DNA from: Gammaproteobacteria bacterium
GTDB lineage: Bacteria > Pseudomonadota > Gammaproteobacteria > Steroidobacterales > GCA-2729495
Assembly: GCA_021773815.1 (NCBI GenBank)
Contig: JAJFJS010000089.1
Location: forward strand, 1 to 44,220
Direction: 5' to 3'
Length of the DNA: 44,220 bases
The notes under the pieces were generated by a model. That model was not told the origin of the DNA. It saw only the letters and a program-made list of their open reading frames with translations, and did no database searches. Positions 1-8,416 of the stretch are shown here, in pieces. A program made the position numbers and the translations under genes. Position 1 is the stretch's first letter; the number at the start of each line of letters is the position of its first letter.

Positions 1-1
1 C

Positions 2-1108
2 ATCATAGCCGATACACAGATAAATGATGTCGAGGACTTGGCGGGAAATCCGATTGCTGTTGATACAGACGTAACCTTTACGATGACTGATCAACTCGCG
101 ACACTAGTATTCCAGCAAGGTGTGGCGCCATCCGTAGCCTACTCGGGGGCACGTGATTCAGTTTTGGCTGCAGATCAGCCGGACACCAATAGGGGCCAGG
201 ATTCCGTTTTACTGGTTGATGGAGATGACCCACCGGGTACGGGACTAGACAAAGCGACACTGATGTACTGGGATCTTGCGCAGATTCCGGATGGTGTTCT
301 GGTGCAGTCGGCTAGCTTCGATGTCAAGGTCTCAAATCCATCGCAAGGACCGTATTCGATATACCAGATGAAACGCGACTGGCACGAAACAGAAGTCACG
401 TGGAATAATTTTGCAAGCGGCATGCCGTGGGCGACACCCGGTGCGCTCGGTTTAGACGACAGAGGGGCGATTGTGCTTGGCAATTCAGATGCCAGTACTG
501 TAGGTACTCGAACATTTGTGCTGAACGCCGCCGGAGTAGCACTGATCCAGTCCTGGATCGATAGTGTTGTACCAAACTATGGTTTCATCATAGCCGATAC
601 ACAGATAAATGATGGTCTGGATTTCTGGTCGAGCAATGCGCTTTTGCCTGCAGACCGGCCACGGCTGACTATCGCATATCGAGAATTTTCTGGACAGGGC
701 GACAGCGATGGCGACGGTATATATGATGACTCCGACAATTGCCCGCTCGAAGCGAATAGCGATCAACTGGACAATGATGCCGATGGCATTGGTAACCTCT
801 GTGATCTGCTTGTTCCGGCTACGACCCTGCCAGCAGCCAAAGTCGCCAAACAATACAGTTACACACTGACTGCATTACGCGGTCAGCCCCCTTACACTTG
901 GGCTGTAACTAATGGCTCTTTGCCATCTGCTCTGACATTGGACTCCAATGGTGTTATAAGCGGTCGCGCAACGACCGGCGGCTACACCGCAACATTTACG
1001 GTGCAGGTCATGGACTCAACCAGTGATACGGCAACGCGGGTTATGAATATAAAAGTAAAGAATCGCTCGAGTTGCTACAACTACTGTCATACATCTTCAG
1101 GATTGTAA
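2..1108 (+). CDS. C-terminal part of a multidomain surface/secreted protein (DNRLRE, calcium-binding and Ig-like domains)
   Basis: The frame is open to the left edge, so this is the 3' part of a longer gene; the TTG at 38 is not a convincing start. The first ~25 residues (..VEDLAGNPIAVD..) resemble the end of a bacterial Ig-like (Big_5-type) domain. A DNRLRE-type beta domain follows (about codons 40-220; typical W..T.VTWNN segment and closing RPRLTIAY). Next comes an Asp-rich thrombospondin type-3-like calcium-binding stretch (GDSDGDGIYDDSDNCP...DNDADGIGNLCD). The last part is a putative Ig (He_PIG-type) domain with PPYTWAVTNGSLP and GVISGRAT signatures. The domain set suggests an extracellular adhesin or matrix protein; there is no catalytic domain. 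The C-terminus has no clear sorting or barrel signal. The first 29 bases repeat exactly at 586-614. Confidence 0.75.
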   Translation: MIADTQINDVEDLAGNPIAVDTDVTFTMTDQLATLVFQQGVAPSVAYSGARDSVLAADQPDTNRGQDSVLLVDGDDPPGTGLDKATLMYWDLAQIPDGVLVQSASFDVKVSNPSQGPYSIYQMKRDWHETEVTWNNFASGMPWATPGALGLDDRGAIVLGNSDASTVGTRTFVLNAAGVALIQSWIDSVVPNYGFIIADTQINDGLDFWSSNALLPADRPRLTIAYREFSGQGDSDGDGIYDDSDNCPLEANSDQLDNDADGIGNLCDLLVPATTLPAAKVAKQYSYTLTALRGQPPYTWAVTNGSLPSALTLDSNGVISGRATTGGYTATFTVQVMDSTSDTATRVMNIKVKNRSSCYNYCHTSSGL

Positions 1109-1426
1109 TCAAAGTAGAATTGGGTTCTAGCCAGAATCAATCGCAGAGCAGAAAAACTTGGCTAGCCTCGATTTATGCATGCTCAAATTTGATTGGTCGA
1201 ACGAGGTGTGCAGATTCTAGTGAATAATTGACTATGCTTATGACCGTACCCCTGAACCCGAGCCACGTTTGATGTAGGAAATTCATCAAGGGTTAAATCG
1301 TTTAACATTGATGGCTCCACCATGGTCTCAGGTACCCGAGACGGCATTCGGCTACCAAGGAAATTGTGTCGATCCAGTGTTTCCGGCAGATTTCGGGAGT
1401 GCGCATATTTGTTGCAAGGTGTTTGT
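1109..1426. other. Intergenic region without a recognised gene
   Basis: These 318 bases separate the surface protein from the response regulator. The reading frame of the regulator extends back to 1322, but that 35-codon extension lacks family similarity. The ATG at 1427 has an AAGG ribosome-binding site at 1415-1418, so the extension is probably leader. I saw no convincing promoter, terminator or RNA gene. Confidence 0.4.
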
Positions 1427-2164
1427 ATGAATGCTGACTCACAAAATACGCACGCCGATAGACAGCACCTGTTGGTGGTCGATGACGACCCCGGAATTCG
1501 TGAACTCCTGTCGCAATACCTTACGGAGCAGGGGTTCGATGTTTCGGCCGTTGAAGACGGGGTCGCTATGGACGCCTGGCTTGCCGAGCACTCAGCAGAC
1601 CTCGTGATCCTGGATCTGATGCTGCCCGGCGAAGACGGGCTTTCCCTGGCCCGGCGTCTGCAGAGCGACCATCGCTTGCCCATTATTATGGTCTCGGCCC
1701 GTGGTGAGGAGGTTGATCGAATCGTCGGACTGGAAGTCGGCGCTGATGATTATCTGGCGAAGCCTTTTAACTTCCGCGAGCTTCTGGCCAGGATTCGTGC
1801 CGTGCTGCGCCGCAATTTGCCAGCCACCAAACCTGAAGTAAACGAAGGCAGCCAATACACATTCGGACCGTTTCGCTTTGAGCCGGAGAAGCGAGTCCTG
1901 TTTCGGGATGCGGAGGAAGTCGACCTGTCGAGAGCTGAATTCGAATTGTTAAGAGTTTTCGTCGAACACCCGAATCAAATTCTCAGTCGGGACTTCATTA
2001 TGGAACGCCTTGGTGGTAACGACCGCGACCCCTTCGACCGCAGCGTTGATGTTCGAGTCACGCGTCTGAGGCACAAAATCGAAGAGGATCCTGCGCATCC
2101 CCGATACGTGCGTACCGTTTGGGGCGTTGGTTATCAATTTAGCCCGGAAGAACCGTCACAGTGA
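1427..2164 (+). CDS. OmpR-family DNA-binding response regulator
   Basis: This 245-residue protein has an N-terminal receiver domain with an acidic pocket at D19-D21, the phosphoacceptor D63 in VILDLMLPGEDG, and the conserved Lys in LAKPFN. The C-terminal winged-helix DNA-binding domain ends with RTVWGVGYQF, close to OmpR itself (IQTVWGLGY). I chose ATG 1427 over the upstream 1322 start because it has an AAGG ribosome-binding site 8 bases upstream and gives the normal family length. The stop overlaps the GTG start of the sensor kinase, so the two are translationally coupled. The neighbouring minus-strand envelope genes are plausible targets (inference). Confidence 0.93.
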   Translation: MNADSQNTHADRQHLLVVDDDPGIRELLSQYLTEQGFDVSAVEDGVAMDAWLAEHSADLVILDLMLPGEDGLSLARRLQSDHRLPIIMVSARGEEVDRIVGLEVGADDYLAKPFNFRELLARIRAVLRRNLPATKPEVNEGSQYTFGPFRFEPEKRVLFRDAEEVDLSRAEFELLRVFVEHPNQILSRDFIMERLGGNDRDPFDRSVDVRVTRLRHKIEEDPAHPRYVRTVWGVGYQFSPEEPSQ

Positions 2165-3474
2165 GGCGCGCACAACGATCGCTGTTTGGAAGCACTGCAA
2201 TCTCGATCGCGTCGACCTTGTTGTTGTTCATGATTATCTCCCTTGGCACGATGGTCTATTTCGTCGCCATGCCAATGGCGCAGCGATCAGCCGAAGACTT
2301 CGCAGCAGTAATCGTGTCGGGCGCACAGAATTTTCGGAATTTTCCTGAAGACAAGCGTGCCGAACTGCAACATCAGCTGCTCGTCAATCATGGATTGATC
2401 GCGACCCTGCAAGCGCCCATATTGCCCAGGAAAAAGTTTGACCTGCCCTATTACTTGTTTTTTCAAGCGGCGTTGGCGCGACACGCAGGACAGGAGATAG
2501 CCATCATCGAGTCGAATGACGGGCCGCTTTTGTGGGTGGATATTCCGGTAGACGACAAGACAATTCGTATGGGATTTGACCGGCAGCGGGTTTCCGCCAA
2601 TCCTCCGATCGTAGTTATCGTAGTGATTGCTGGTGGCATTCTGTTGACCCTGCTGACAAGTTTTTTGGTTGTTAAGCGGGTTGTCGGTCCCTTGGCGCGA
2701 ATGTCAGCGGCCGTTCAGGAGGTGGGCCACGGACGCAAACCACCACCGCTATCGGAAGAGGGTCCGGAAGAGTTGGCGACATTGGCGCGAGCATTTAACC
2801 AGATGTCCTCCGAGGTTCAAGAGTTGTCGGAGAATCGAACTGTCATTGTCGCCGGTATATCCCATGATCTGCGGACACCTTTGACTCGACTGGGGCTCTC
2901 CGTCGAGCTGCTAAGTCAGGATTCAGACCCCAAACTGATTGCAGGAATTCGTCGGGACCTGGAAGCCATGGACAGCTTGCTCGGGCAATTCCTGCAGTTT
3001 TCCAGGGGCCTGGGTGACGCGCATCAGGAAAAACTCGATTTATACGAGGTTGTATCATCTAACGCCGCGGATTTACGGCGTGAGGGGTCGGACGTGCAAG
3101 TCCACGGCAGCGGTCCATGTCCCTACACCGCAGACCCGGCTGCTCTGGAGCGCGTGTTAGCGAACCTGATGGAAAACGCCGCGCATTACGGCGGAGGCTC
3201 ACCGGTCGAAGTTCGTTTAAAAAAAGACACGCAAGTCTTTTCGATCACGATAGCCGACCGAGGTCCGGGCATTCCGGTGGATCAAATCGAGGCCGTATTC
3301 CGGCCTTTTCATCGACTGGAATTGGCGCGTGACAATAGAACGGGTGGTAGTGGCCTCGGGCTTGCTATTGCCCGCCAACTCGCAATCAGGCACGGCTGGA
3401 CGATCGAATTACTGCCGCGCGAAGGCGGAGGAACGGTGGCAAAAATAATATTGCCGATCACTCAAGTCACGTAA
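2161..3474 (+). CDS. EnvZ-like membrane sensor histidine kinase
   Basis: This 437-residue protein starts at GTG 2161, overlapping the response regulator stop. It has an N-terminal membrane segment, a periplasmic sensor region of about 120 residues and a second membrane segment (IVVIVVIAGGILLTLL). A HAMP linker (RVVGPLARMSAAV) leads to the H-box ISHDLRTPLTRL with phosphoacceptor H235. The ATPase domain shows the N-box NLMENAAHYG, G1 DRGPGIP and G2 GSGLGLAIARQ. It is the cognate kinase of the upstream OmpR-type regulator. The stimulus cannot be read from the sequence. It ends 24 bases before the convergent outer-membrane gene. Confidence 0.93.
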   Translation: MRRAQRSLFGSTAISIASTLLLFMIISLGTMVYFVAMPMAQRSAEDFAAVIVSGAQNFRNFPEDKRAELQHQLLVNHGLIATLQAPILPRKKFDLPYYLFFQAALARHAGQEIAIIESNDGPLLWVDIPVDDKTIRMGFDRQRVSANPPIVVIVVIAGGILLTLLTSFLVVKRVVGPLARMSAAVQEVGHGRKPPPLSEEGPEELATLARAFNQMSSEVQELSENRTVIVAGISHDLRTPLTRLGLSVELLSQDSDPKLIAGIRRDLEAMDSLLGQFLQFSRGLGDAHQEKLDLYEVVSSNAADLRREGSDVQVHGSGPCPYTADPAALERVLANLMENAAHYGGGSPVEVRLKKDTQVFSITIADRGPGIPVDQIEAVFRPFHRLELARDNRTGGSGLGLAIARQLAIRHGWTIELLPREGGGTVAKIILPITQVT

Positions 3475-3498
3475 TCTGATTCCGTTGCCGTGCCTTGG

Positions 3499-4293
3499 CT
3501 ATCGATTAAGGGTCCGCTTAATCTGAATTCCGCCACCCCAATCCGGGCTGCTATCGGTAAATCCGGTCAATGCGTACACCTGGAGCCGCCAATCTTCCCT
3601 GATCCGGCGCGAAACGAATCCGGTCAGCTCCTGAATGTCATCGTTGCCGCTGATGGCGGATTCACGAAAATCGAAGATCATTCCAACATTGACATCGGGT
3701 GTGAGCTTGTACGTTCCGCCGAGAGAGGCCATCAAGACATTGTTGAGATCGATTCCCGTAGGATCACCGCGAAATTTGTAGCCGACGGAACTCAGCAATG
3801 TGAGTTGATCTGCGAATTTATAGAAGTCTGCCTGCACCGAGTAGTCACTCTCACCGGTTCCTAATCCCTTGTCCTCATCGGCTGTGCCAAATTTGACCTT
3901 GCCGGTTAGATCCATGGCAAAACCGAGTCGATGATTATTGATAACGTCGTAAACGGTGACGCTGCCGATGACATCGCCAAGGCCACTTTCCGTAGTCAAG
4001 GCACCAGAACCCGGCAATGGTACGCCGCCTGAATCAAAAACTGTTCCTTCCGGCGCGCTTACACTTAGGTAGGGCACTGTGAGGCGAAACGCGATACGTC
4101 CGTAATCAACAGTTGCCGTTATCGGAACGTATATATCCTCTATATCCACATCACCGCCGTAGGTGCCAGTGGTAAAGTCGATACCCGACGATAGAGTGAA
4201 CTCCGGATCGTTGTTCTGGGCTACCGCCATCGCGCTTTGTAGCATGATTGCGTAGCCGAATAACGATATTAGCTGAATCACTTTCATTTTCAT
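3499..4293 (-). CDS. Putative outer-membrane beta-barrel protein
   Basis: This 264-residue protein has a cleavable signal peptide (MKMKVIQLISLFGYAIMLQ, cleavage near AVAQ). It is followed by alternating hydrophobic/polar beta-strand patterns rich in Gly, Tyr, Asp and Thr, typical of a small barrel (for example ..SLGGTYKLTPDVNVGMIFDF). It resembles the transporter-like barrels annotated as MetA-pathway of phenol degradation, but this is recognition by pattern only. The start is preceded by an AGGAC ribosome-binding site. It is convergent with the sensor kinase and separated from the upstream minus-strand gene by a strong terminator, so it probably has its own promoter in 4294-4350. A two-component-controlled porin or channel is plausible. 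Confidence 0.7.
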   Translation of the reverse strand: MKMKVIQLISLFGYAIMLQSAMAVAQNNDPEFTLSSGIDFTTGTYGGDVDIEDIYVPITATVDYGRIAFRLTVPYLSVSAPEGTVFDSGGVPLPGSGALTTESGLGDVIGSVTVYDVINNHRLGFAMDLTGKVKFGTADEDKGLGTGESDYSVQADFYKFADQLTLLSSVGYKFRGDPTGIDLNNVLMASLGGTYKLTPDVNVGMIFDFRESAISGNDDIQELTGFVSRRIREDWRLQVYALTGFTDSSPDWGGGIQIKRTLNR

Positions 4294-4354
4294 TGTACTG
4301 TCCTGACGAGTGCAACGACGTTAGGAACCGCAGGAAACCAGAAGCGTTGCAGAG

Positions 4355-4383
4355 AAAAATGGGGCCGGATCCAATCCGGCCCC
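4355..4383 (-). terminator. Rho-independent terminator of the Asp/Arg-rich gene
   Basis: There is a perfect 10-bp stem (4361-4370 GGGGCCGGAT with 4374-4383 ATCCGGCCCC) and a 3-base loop. On the minus strand it is followed by ATTTTTCTC (4360-4352). It lies 29 bases after the stop of the 4413-5003 gene and before the start of the barrel gene, so it separates the two minus-strand units. Confidence 0.88.
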
Positions 4384-4412
4384 AACCACCAAGGATGCTG
4401 GTAACGGGGGAA

Positions 4413-5003
4413 TTACTTCGCTTCCTCGATTTCTACTCCTAGCGCAGCGGCTCTTTCGTTGACGCGGTCTCGATGCTGTGCCTGAAATTTCTCTCGCTCC
4501 TGCTTGGTACCCAACACACGCAGTTTCTCCCGATATTCGTTGCGTTCCTGCACGCTCATCAATTCGCCACCAAAGATCGGTCCCTGGCCCGGGGGAACGA
4601 GATCCCGGTCTTTCAGAAGCGCGCGCTCTTGCATCATCGCCTCATGTCGCGCCTGAAACTCATTGCGTGATGCTTGTGTTTTCGAATCGCCAAGCTCCTT
4701 ACGATACTGATTGCGCTCGGCCGCCGTCATCAGCTCGCTGCCGTAGATATCCTTATCGCTCATGTTCGCGGGGTCATGAATGCGATCCCGGTCTCTGTCT
4801 TGTTTCGGGGCGTCAATGCGTGTGCGATCTTGCGTGCGATCTCGATCAGACATGCGGTCCCGATCATACGTGCGGTCGCGATCCACCTGTTGAGCACGGT
4901 CCGCGCCCGTACCGCCGCGCTGTCCTTGCTGGGCAAAGCTGGCGATTGATGTAAAACCGAGTGCCGAAACCATAATAATGCTGATTGCTGTTTTGGGTTT
5001 CAT
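4413..5003 (-). CDS. Periplasmic protein with Asp-Arg repeats and a duplicated ERNxYRxxL module
   Basis: The 196 residues start with a signal peptide (residues 1-24, ending ASFA). Residues 35-75 are an unusual low-complexity stretch of DR dipeptides (DRDR, SDRDR). Two related charged, probably helical modules of about 42 residues follow at 86-127 and 143-184. Each has (I/F)xGxELM, an AERNQYR or QERNEYR core, and an xxEFQARH or xxKFQAQH end. I recognise no enzyme fold; function is unknown. ATG 5003 has a strong GAGGAG ribosome-binding site. The gene is monocistronic, ending at the strong terminator. Charge and repeats suggest a binding or chaperone-like role (speculative). Confidence 0.75.
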   Translation of the reverse strand: MKPKTAISIIMVSALGFTSIASFAQQGQRGGTGADRAQQVDRDRTYDRDRMSDRDRTQDRTRIDAPKQDRDRDRIHDPANMSDKDIYGSELMTAAERNQYRKELGDSKTQASRNEFQARHEAMMQERALLKDRDLVPPGQGPIFGGELMSVQERNEYREKLRVLGTKQEREKFQAQHRDRVNERAAALGVEIEEAK

Positions 5004-5851
5004 TGCCTTTTGCTCCTCATATCATTGGAAACCTGATCGCGTATCTCCACATTCGTTTTCGTGCAGCCTGTGAGGAGATAGTTGATCCACGAGGATGAGT
5101 ATCCAGCGATACTGTTTCCAAAAGATTTCCGATAACGACGGAATTGTTTCAAATTGTTTCAATGGCTATCGAAAAAGGAGCTTTTATTTACTCGCCAAAG
5201 ACTCCCTCCCGAGACTTCAGCGGAACATTCGCAATGGCGGCGGTGCTAACGCGGGCTAGCCGGTCGGACCAGTCGGCTAATGGACGGCGATTCGGGGCGC
5301 CTGGCAAGGTCGATGATTTCAGCAGCGAGTGCAGCCTGCAGACGGCCGATTTCCGCCTGCCGCGGTTCGGGGCGGGCGGAACCCACCGAAGCAGCACCTA
5401 TAAAACTGTGAAATCGTGCCCGAAAAAGCGGGACTATTGCTCCTGGCTGGGGGAGAAGATGAGTTAAGCAGAATGGCTCGGATGGGCCGGACTCCGGGCC
5501 GATCGATGCGTCGAAAACATTGTTTTTTAAGGTGGAAAGTATCTGATCGACCTGATCGGCTGTACGGGGAATTACTGATGCTTTGGATTCGGCCGATGAC
5601 CTAGCATTGCTTGCCAAGGGGGGCATAGTCTGTCGTGCCGGTGATTACGCAAAGAATGACACCGAAGTCGGTGCAGGGTAGCGGCAGGCGTCCAAGCTAA
5701 TTGCCGATGGGAGCGCAAGCGCGTCGCTGGAACTTCGATCCCGGTTGCCAGATCTTCGGCGATCGGGATTCCGACGGTGATCTGTGAAGCGGAGATTGTG
5801 ATCGTTCGGGTACGGATATAAACCCATTCCCGGAGGCAGATTAGTTGCATT
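5004..5851. other. Long intergenic region between the Asp/Arg-rich gene and the amine-dehydrogenase operon
   Basis: These 848 bases lie between divergent units. They must hold the promoter of the minus-strand gene and probably that of the 12-gene operon. The only clear structure is the tandem repeat at 5142-5161 and loosely related TTTCC motifs near 5113 and 5125. Open frames on both strands here (5144-5467, 5246-5626, 5572-5988) lack good starts and recognisable domains, and I do not call them genes. A degraded gene remnant cannot be excluded. Confidence 0.4.
5142..5161. promoter_or_regulatory. Tandem 10-bp direct repeat, candidate response-regulator site
   Basis: AATTGTTTCA occurs twice head-to-tail with exactly 10-bp spacing, one helical turn. 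That spacing is typical of the direct half-sites bound by OmpR-family dimers. The site lies about 140 bases upstream of the minus-strand gene start at 5003 and 700 bases before the operon at 5852. Assignment to the response regulator at 1427-2164 is inference. Confidence 0.4.
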
Positions 5852-7276
5852 ATGTCTGAATACGGTTTAGTCATCGATGGCAAGAAGGTGCCGACTGAGA
5901 AGTGGCTGGAAGTAAAGAATCCCGCTACCGGAGAGGTTGTCGGCGAATGTCCCGTAGCGACAAAGGCGCAGCTTGATGAGGCGGTCACTGCTGCAGCGCG
6001 GGCTTTCCGGAGCTGGAGCAGGGTGCCGGATGAAGAGCGGGTTCAGGCCGTTCAGCATATTGCCGGGGTGATCGAGGCAAATGCAGGCGAGCTGGCCACT
6101 TTGCTGACCCGCGAGCAGGGCAAGCCGCTCAAGGGTATGGGTTCCGAATTCGAATTGGGTGGTTGTATCGCCTGGACCAGCGCGACGGCAGCCCTGCAGT
6201 TACCCGTCAAGGTGCTGGATGATTCTCCCAGGACTCGTGTCGAGCTCCATCGGAAACCAGTTGGCGTGGTCGGTTCCATTACGCCCTGGAACTGGCCCCT
6301 GATGATTGCTATCTGGCATGTCATCCCCGCAATTCGCTCCGGGAATACCGTCGTGATCAAACCGTCGCCGTACACTCCGTTGAGTACGCTGCGTTTGGTG
6401 GAACTGATAAGCGAAGTGTTGCCTGCCGGTGTGATCAACGCAGTCGCAGGCAAAGACGAACTCGGTCAGGCAATGACCGAGCACCCGGATATTCAGAAGA
6501 TTGTCTTTACCGGTTCCTGCGCTACCGGCAGGAAGGTCATGGGCAGCGCGGCCGCCACGCTGAAACGCCTGACCCTGGAACTCGGCGGAAACGACGCCGG
6601 TATCGTTCTTCCGGATGTTGATCCGGCCGCCGTTGCCGAATCGATTGTTGGCGGGGCCTTTATCAATAATGGGCAAACATGTGCCGCCCTGAAACGACTC
6701 TATGTCCATGACTCCATCTACGATGAGATGTGTGATGCGTTGGCTGCGGTTGCGACCCGGATTCCAATGGGTGACGGGATGGATGAGGGCAACCTGCAGG
6801 GGCCGATTCAGAACAAGATGCAGTACGACAAGATATGTTCGATGGTTGAGGAAGCCCTGGAGATGGGTGGTAAAGCTTTGTGCGGCGGAGCGCCGTCCGG
6901 CGGTACGGGCTATTTTTATCCATTGACGATTATTCGCGATGTCAGCGAGGGATGTCGGCTGGTCGATGAGGAGCAATTTGGTCCGGCACTGCCTGTGATC
7001 AGGTACTTCGATATCGATGACGCAATCGAGCGGGCCAACCGTTGCGAAAACGGCCTCGGTGGCTCGATCTGGTCCCGCGATTTGGCTAAGGCCGCCGAAC
7101 TTGCAGGACGCCTCGAATGCGGCACGGCCTGGGTAAACATCCACGGAGATATTCGACCCGATGTTCCGTTCGGTGGCGTCAAGCAGTCCGGGTTCGGCGT
7201 CGAGTTCGCTCAGGAGGGGCTGGAGGAATATACCTCTGTGCAGATTGTCAACATAGCCAGGGGCGAAGGTTTATGA
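5852..7276 (+). CDS. Aldehyde dehydrogenase (NAD(P)+), probable arylacetaldehyde/amine-derived aldehyde oxidation
   Basis: This 474-residue ALDH-superfamily protein oxidises an aldehyde to the carboxylic acid. The catalytic Glu is E243 in LELGGN and the nucleophile is C277 in NGQTCAAL, 34 residues apart as usual for the family. The Asn of TPWNWPL and the C-terminal FGGVKQSGFG motif are present. It is the first gene of the operon and its stop overlaps the amine dehydrogenase large-subunit start by 4 bp, so it should take the aldehyde released by that enzyme. The best Shine-Dalgarno candidate (GGAGG at 5832-5836) is rather far (15 bases) from ATG 5852; no better in-frame start is visible. The exact substrate is not readable from sequence. 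Confidence 0.93.
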   Translation: MSEYGLVIDGKKVPTEKWLEVKNPATGEVVGECPVATKAQLDEAVTAAARAFRSWSRVPDEERVQAVQHIAGVIEANAGELATLLTREQGKPLKGMGSEFELGGCIAWTSATAALQLPVKVLDDSPRTRVELHRKPVGVVGSITPWNWPLMIAIWHVIPAIRSGNTVVIKPSPYTPLSTLRLVELISEVLPAGVINAVAGKDELGQAMTEHPDIQKIVFTGSCATGRKVMGSAAATLKRLTLELGGNDAGIVLPDVDPAAVAESIVGGAFINNGQTCAALKRLYVHDSIYDEMCDALAAVATRIPMGDGMDEGNLQGPIQNKMQYDKICSMVEEALEMGGKALCGGAPSGGTGYFYPLTIIRDVSEGCRLVDEEQFGPALPVIRYFDIDDAIERANRCENGLGGSIWSRDLAKAAELAGRLECGTAWVNIHGDIRPDVPFGGVKQSGFGVEFAQEGLEEYTSVQIVNIARGEGL

Positions 7277-8415
7277 ATACCGGTCGATTACTGGTTATGG
7301 CAGGCCTGTTCTGGGCTGCCGCGACGGGTGCTTTTACTGCAGAAGAGTTAGGCAGAGTCGAGCAGTTGCCTTCGTCCTATCCGGACCATTGGGTGATCGC
7401 GCATGACGGCGCCTTTTTCCACATGCTGGAAGCACGAATGATGGTGCTGGATGCTGATGCCGAGACGGCGCCGCAGCAGTTTAAAGGTGCGGTCAGCATT
7501 TCTCTCAACGGTTTGTTTACCCAGTCGGCCGCGCGGTCGGAGATGTATGTCGGGGAGACCTTCTATAGTCGCGGCCAGCGCGGCGAGCGCACGGATGTAG
7601 TCACGATTTACGATAAGGCTACGCTTTTGCCCGTCGGTGAGGTCATCCTGCCTGGTGGCAAGCGTTACCAGGGCTTGCCGGAAAAATATGGTCTGCAACT
7701 CATCGATGACGACAGGATGTTGCTGGTGTTCAATCTGGCTCCTGCGACATCGGTCACTGTCGTGGACGTTGCGGCTCGCAAGATACTCAATGAGATACCG
7801 ATACCCGGTTGTGCCTTGATGTACCCGACGGGAGAGCGAGGGTTCAGTTCACTGTGCAGTAATCATCGGTTTTTCAGCGTTGTACTGGACGAACACGGCA
7901 ATGTGACAGAGAAGTTCCGCGGCGAGCCGTTCTTCGATTCAAACGAGGATCCGTTGTTTGAAAAGCCGGTCATTGTGGATGGCGTCGCCTATTTTCAGTC
8001 GTTCAAAGGAATAGTTTATCCGGTCGATCTCAGCGCAAAGCGCCCGGCCATTGGAGAAACGTGGTCCCTGCTTGGCGAGGCCGATCAGGGCTGGCGTCCC
8101 GGTGGCTGGCAGTTCAACGCGGTCAATGGTGCAAATTTGTATGTTCTTATGCACCCGGACGGGCGCAACGGCAGCCACAAAGACGGCGGGCCCGAGGTTT
8201 GGGTATTCGATCTGAACAGCCGTCAGCGTCGCGCGCGGATTACACTGAAAACCTGGGGCATATCACTGATGGTTACTGCGGATGAGGACCCCCTCATGGT
8301 AATTACCAATGCAGCGATGGCGCTGGATGTCTATCGTGCCAACACGGGCGAGTATTTGCGCACGCTGGGTCCTCATAACCAAGAGACACCGTTCGTGGTT
8401 TACCCGGCAAATTAA
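7273..8415 (+). CDS. TTQ amine dehydrogenase large (heavy) subunit, MauB/AauB family
   Basis: This 380-residue protein has a signal peptide (MNTGRLLVMAGLFWAAATGAFTA). It has the repeated beta-strand pattern of the seven-bladed propeller of methylamine/aromatic amine dehydrogenase large subunits (..VVDVAARKILNEIPIPGCALMYPT.., ..GAVYP-type, ..PEVWVFDLNSRQRRARI.., C-terminal MALDVYRANTGEYLRTL). Length matches the family. I chose ATG 7273, which overlaps the ALDH stop, rather than the long upstream extension. Its place next to mauE, mauD and mauA homologues makes the assignment firm. The propeller cradles the TTQ light subunit in the periplasm. Discrimination between methylamine and aromatic amine as substrate is not possible from this subunit alone. 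Confidence 0.9.
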   Translation: MNTGRLLVMAGLFWAAATGAFTAEELGRVEQLPSSYPDHWVIAHDGAFFHMLEARMMVLDADAETAPQQFKGAVSISLNGLFTQSAARSEMYVGETFYSRGQRGERTDVVTIYDKATLLPVGEVILPGGKRYQGLPEKYGLQLIDDDRMLLVFNLAPATSVTVVDVAARKILNEIPIPGCALMYPTGERGFSSLCSNHRFFSVVLDEHGNVTEKFRGEPFFDSNEDPLFEKPVIVDGVAYFQSFKGIVYPVDLSAKRPAIGETWSLLGEADQGWRPGGWQFNAVNGANLYVLMHPDGRNGSHKDGGPEVWVFDLNSRQRRARITLKTWGISLMVTADEDPLMVITNAAMALDVYRANTGEYLRTLGPHNQETPFVVYPAN

Positions 8416-8416
8416 T

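Noticed and set aside
5246-5626. 126-codon minus-strand frame in the long intergenic region
   Set aside because: No ribosome-binding site, no domain, and unusual composition; possibly a gene remnant but not supportable.
6200-7144. 314-codon minus-strand frame inside the aldehyde dehydrogenase
   Set aside because: It is antisense to a clear enzyme gene, with no recognisable domain; an effect of codon bias.
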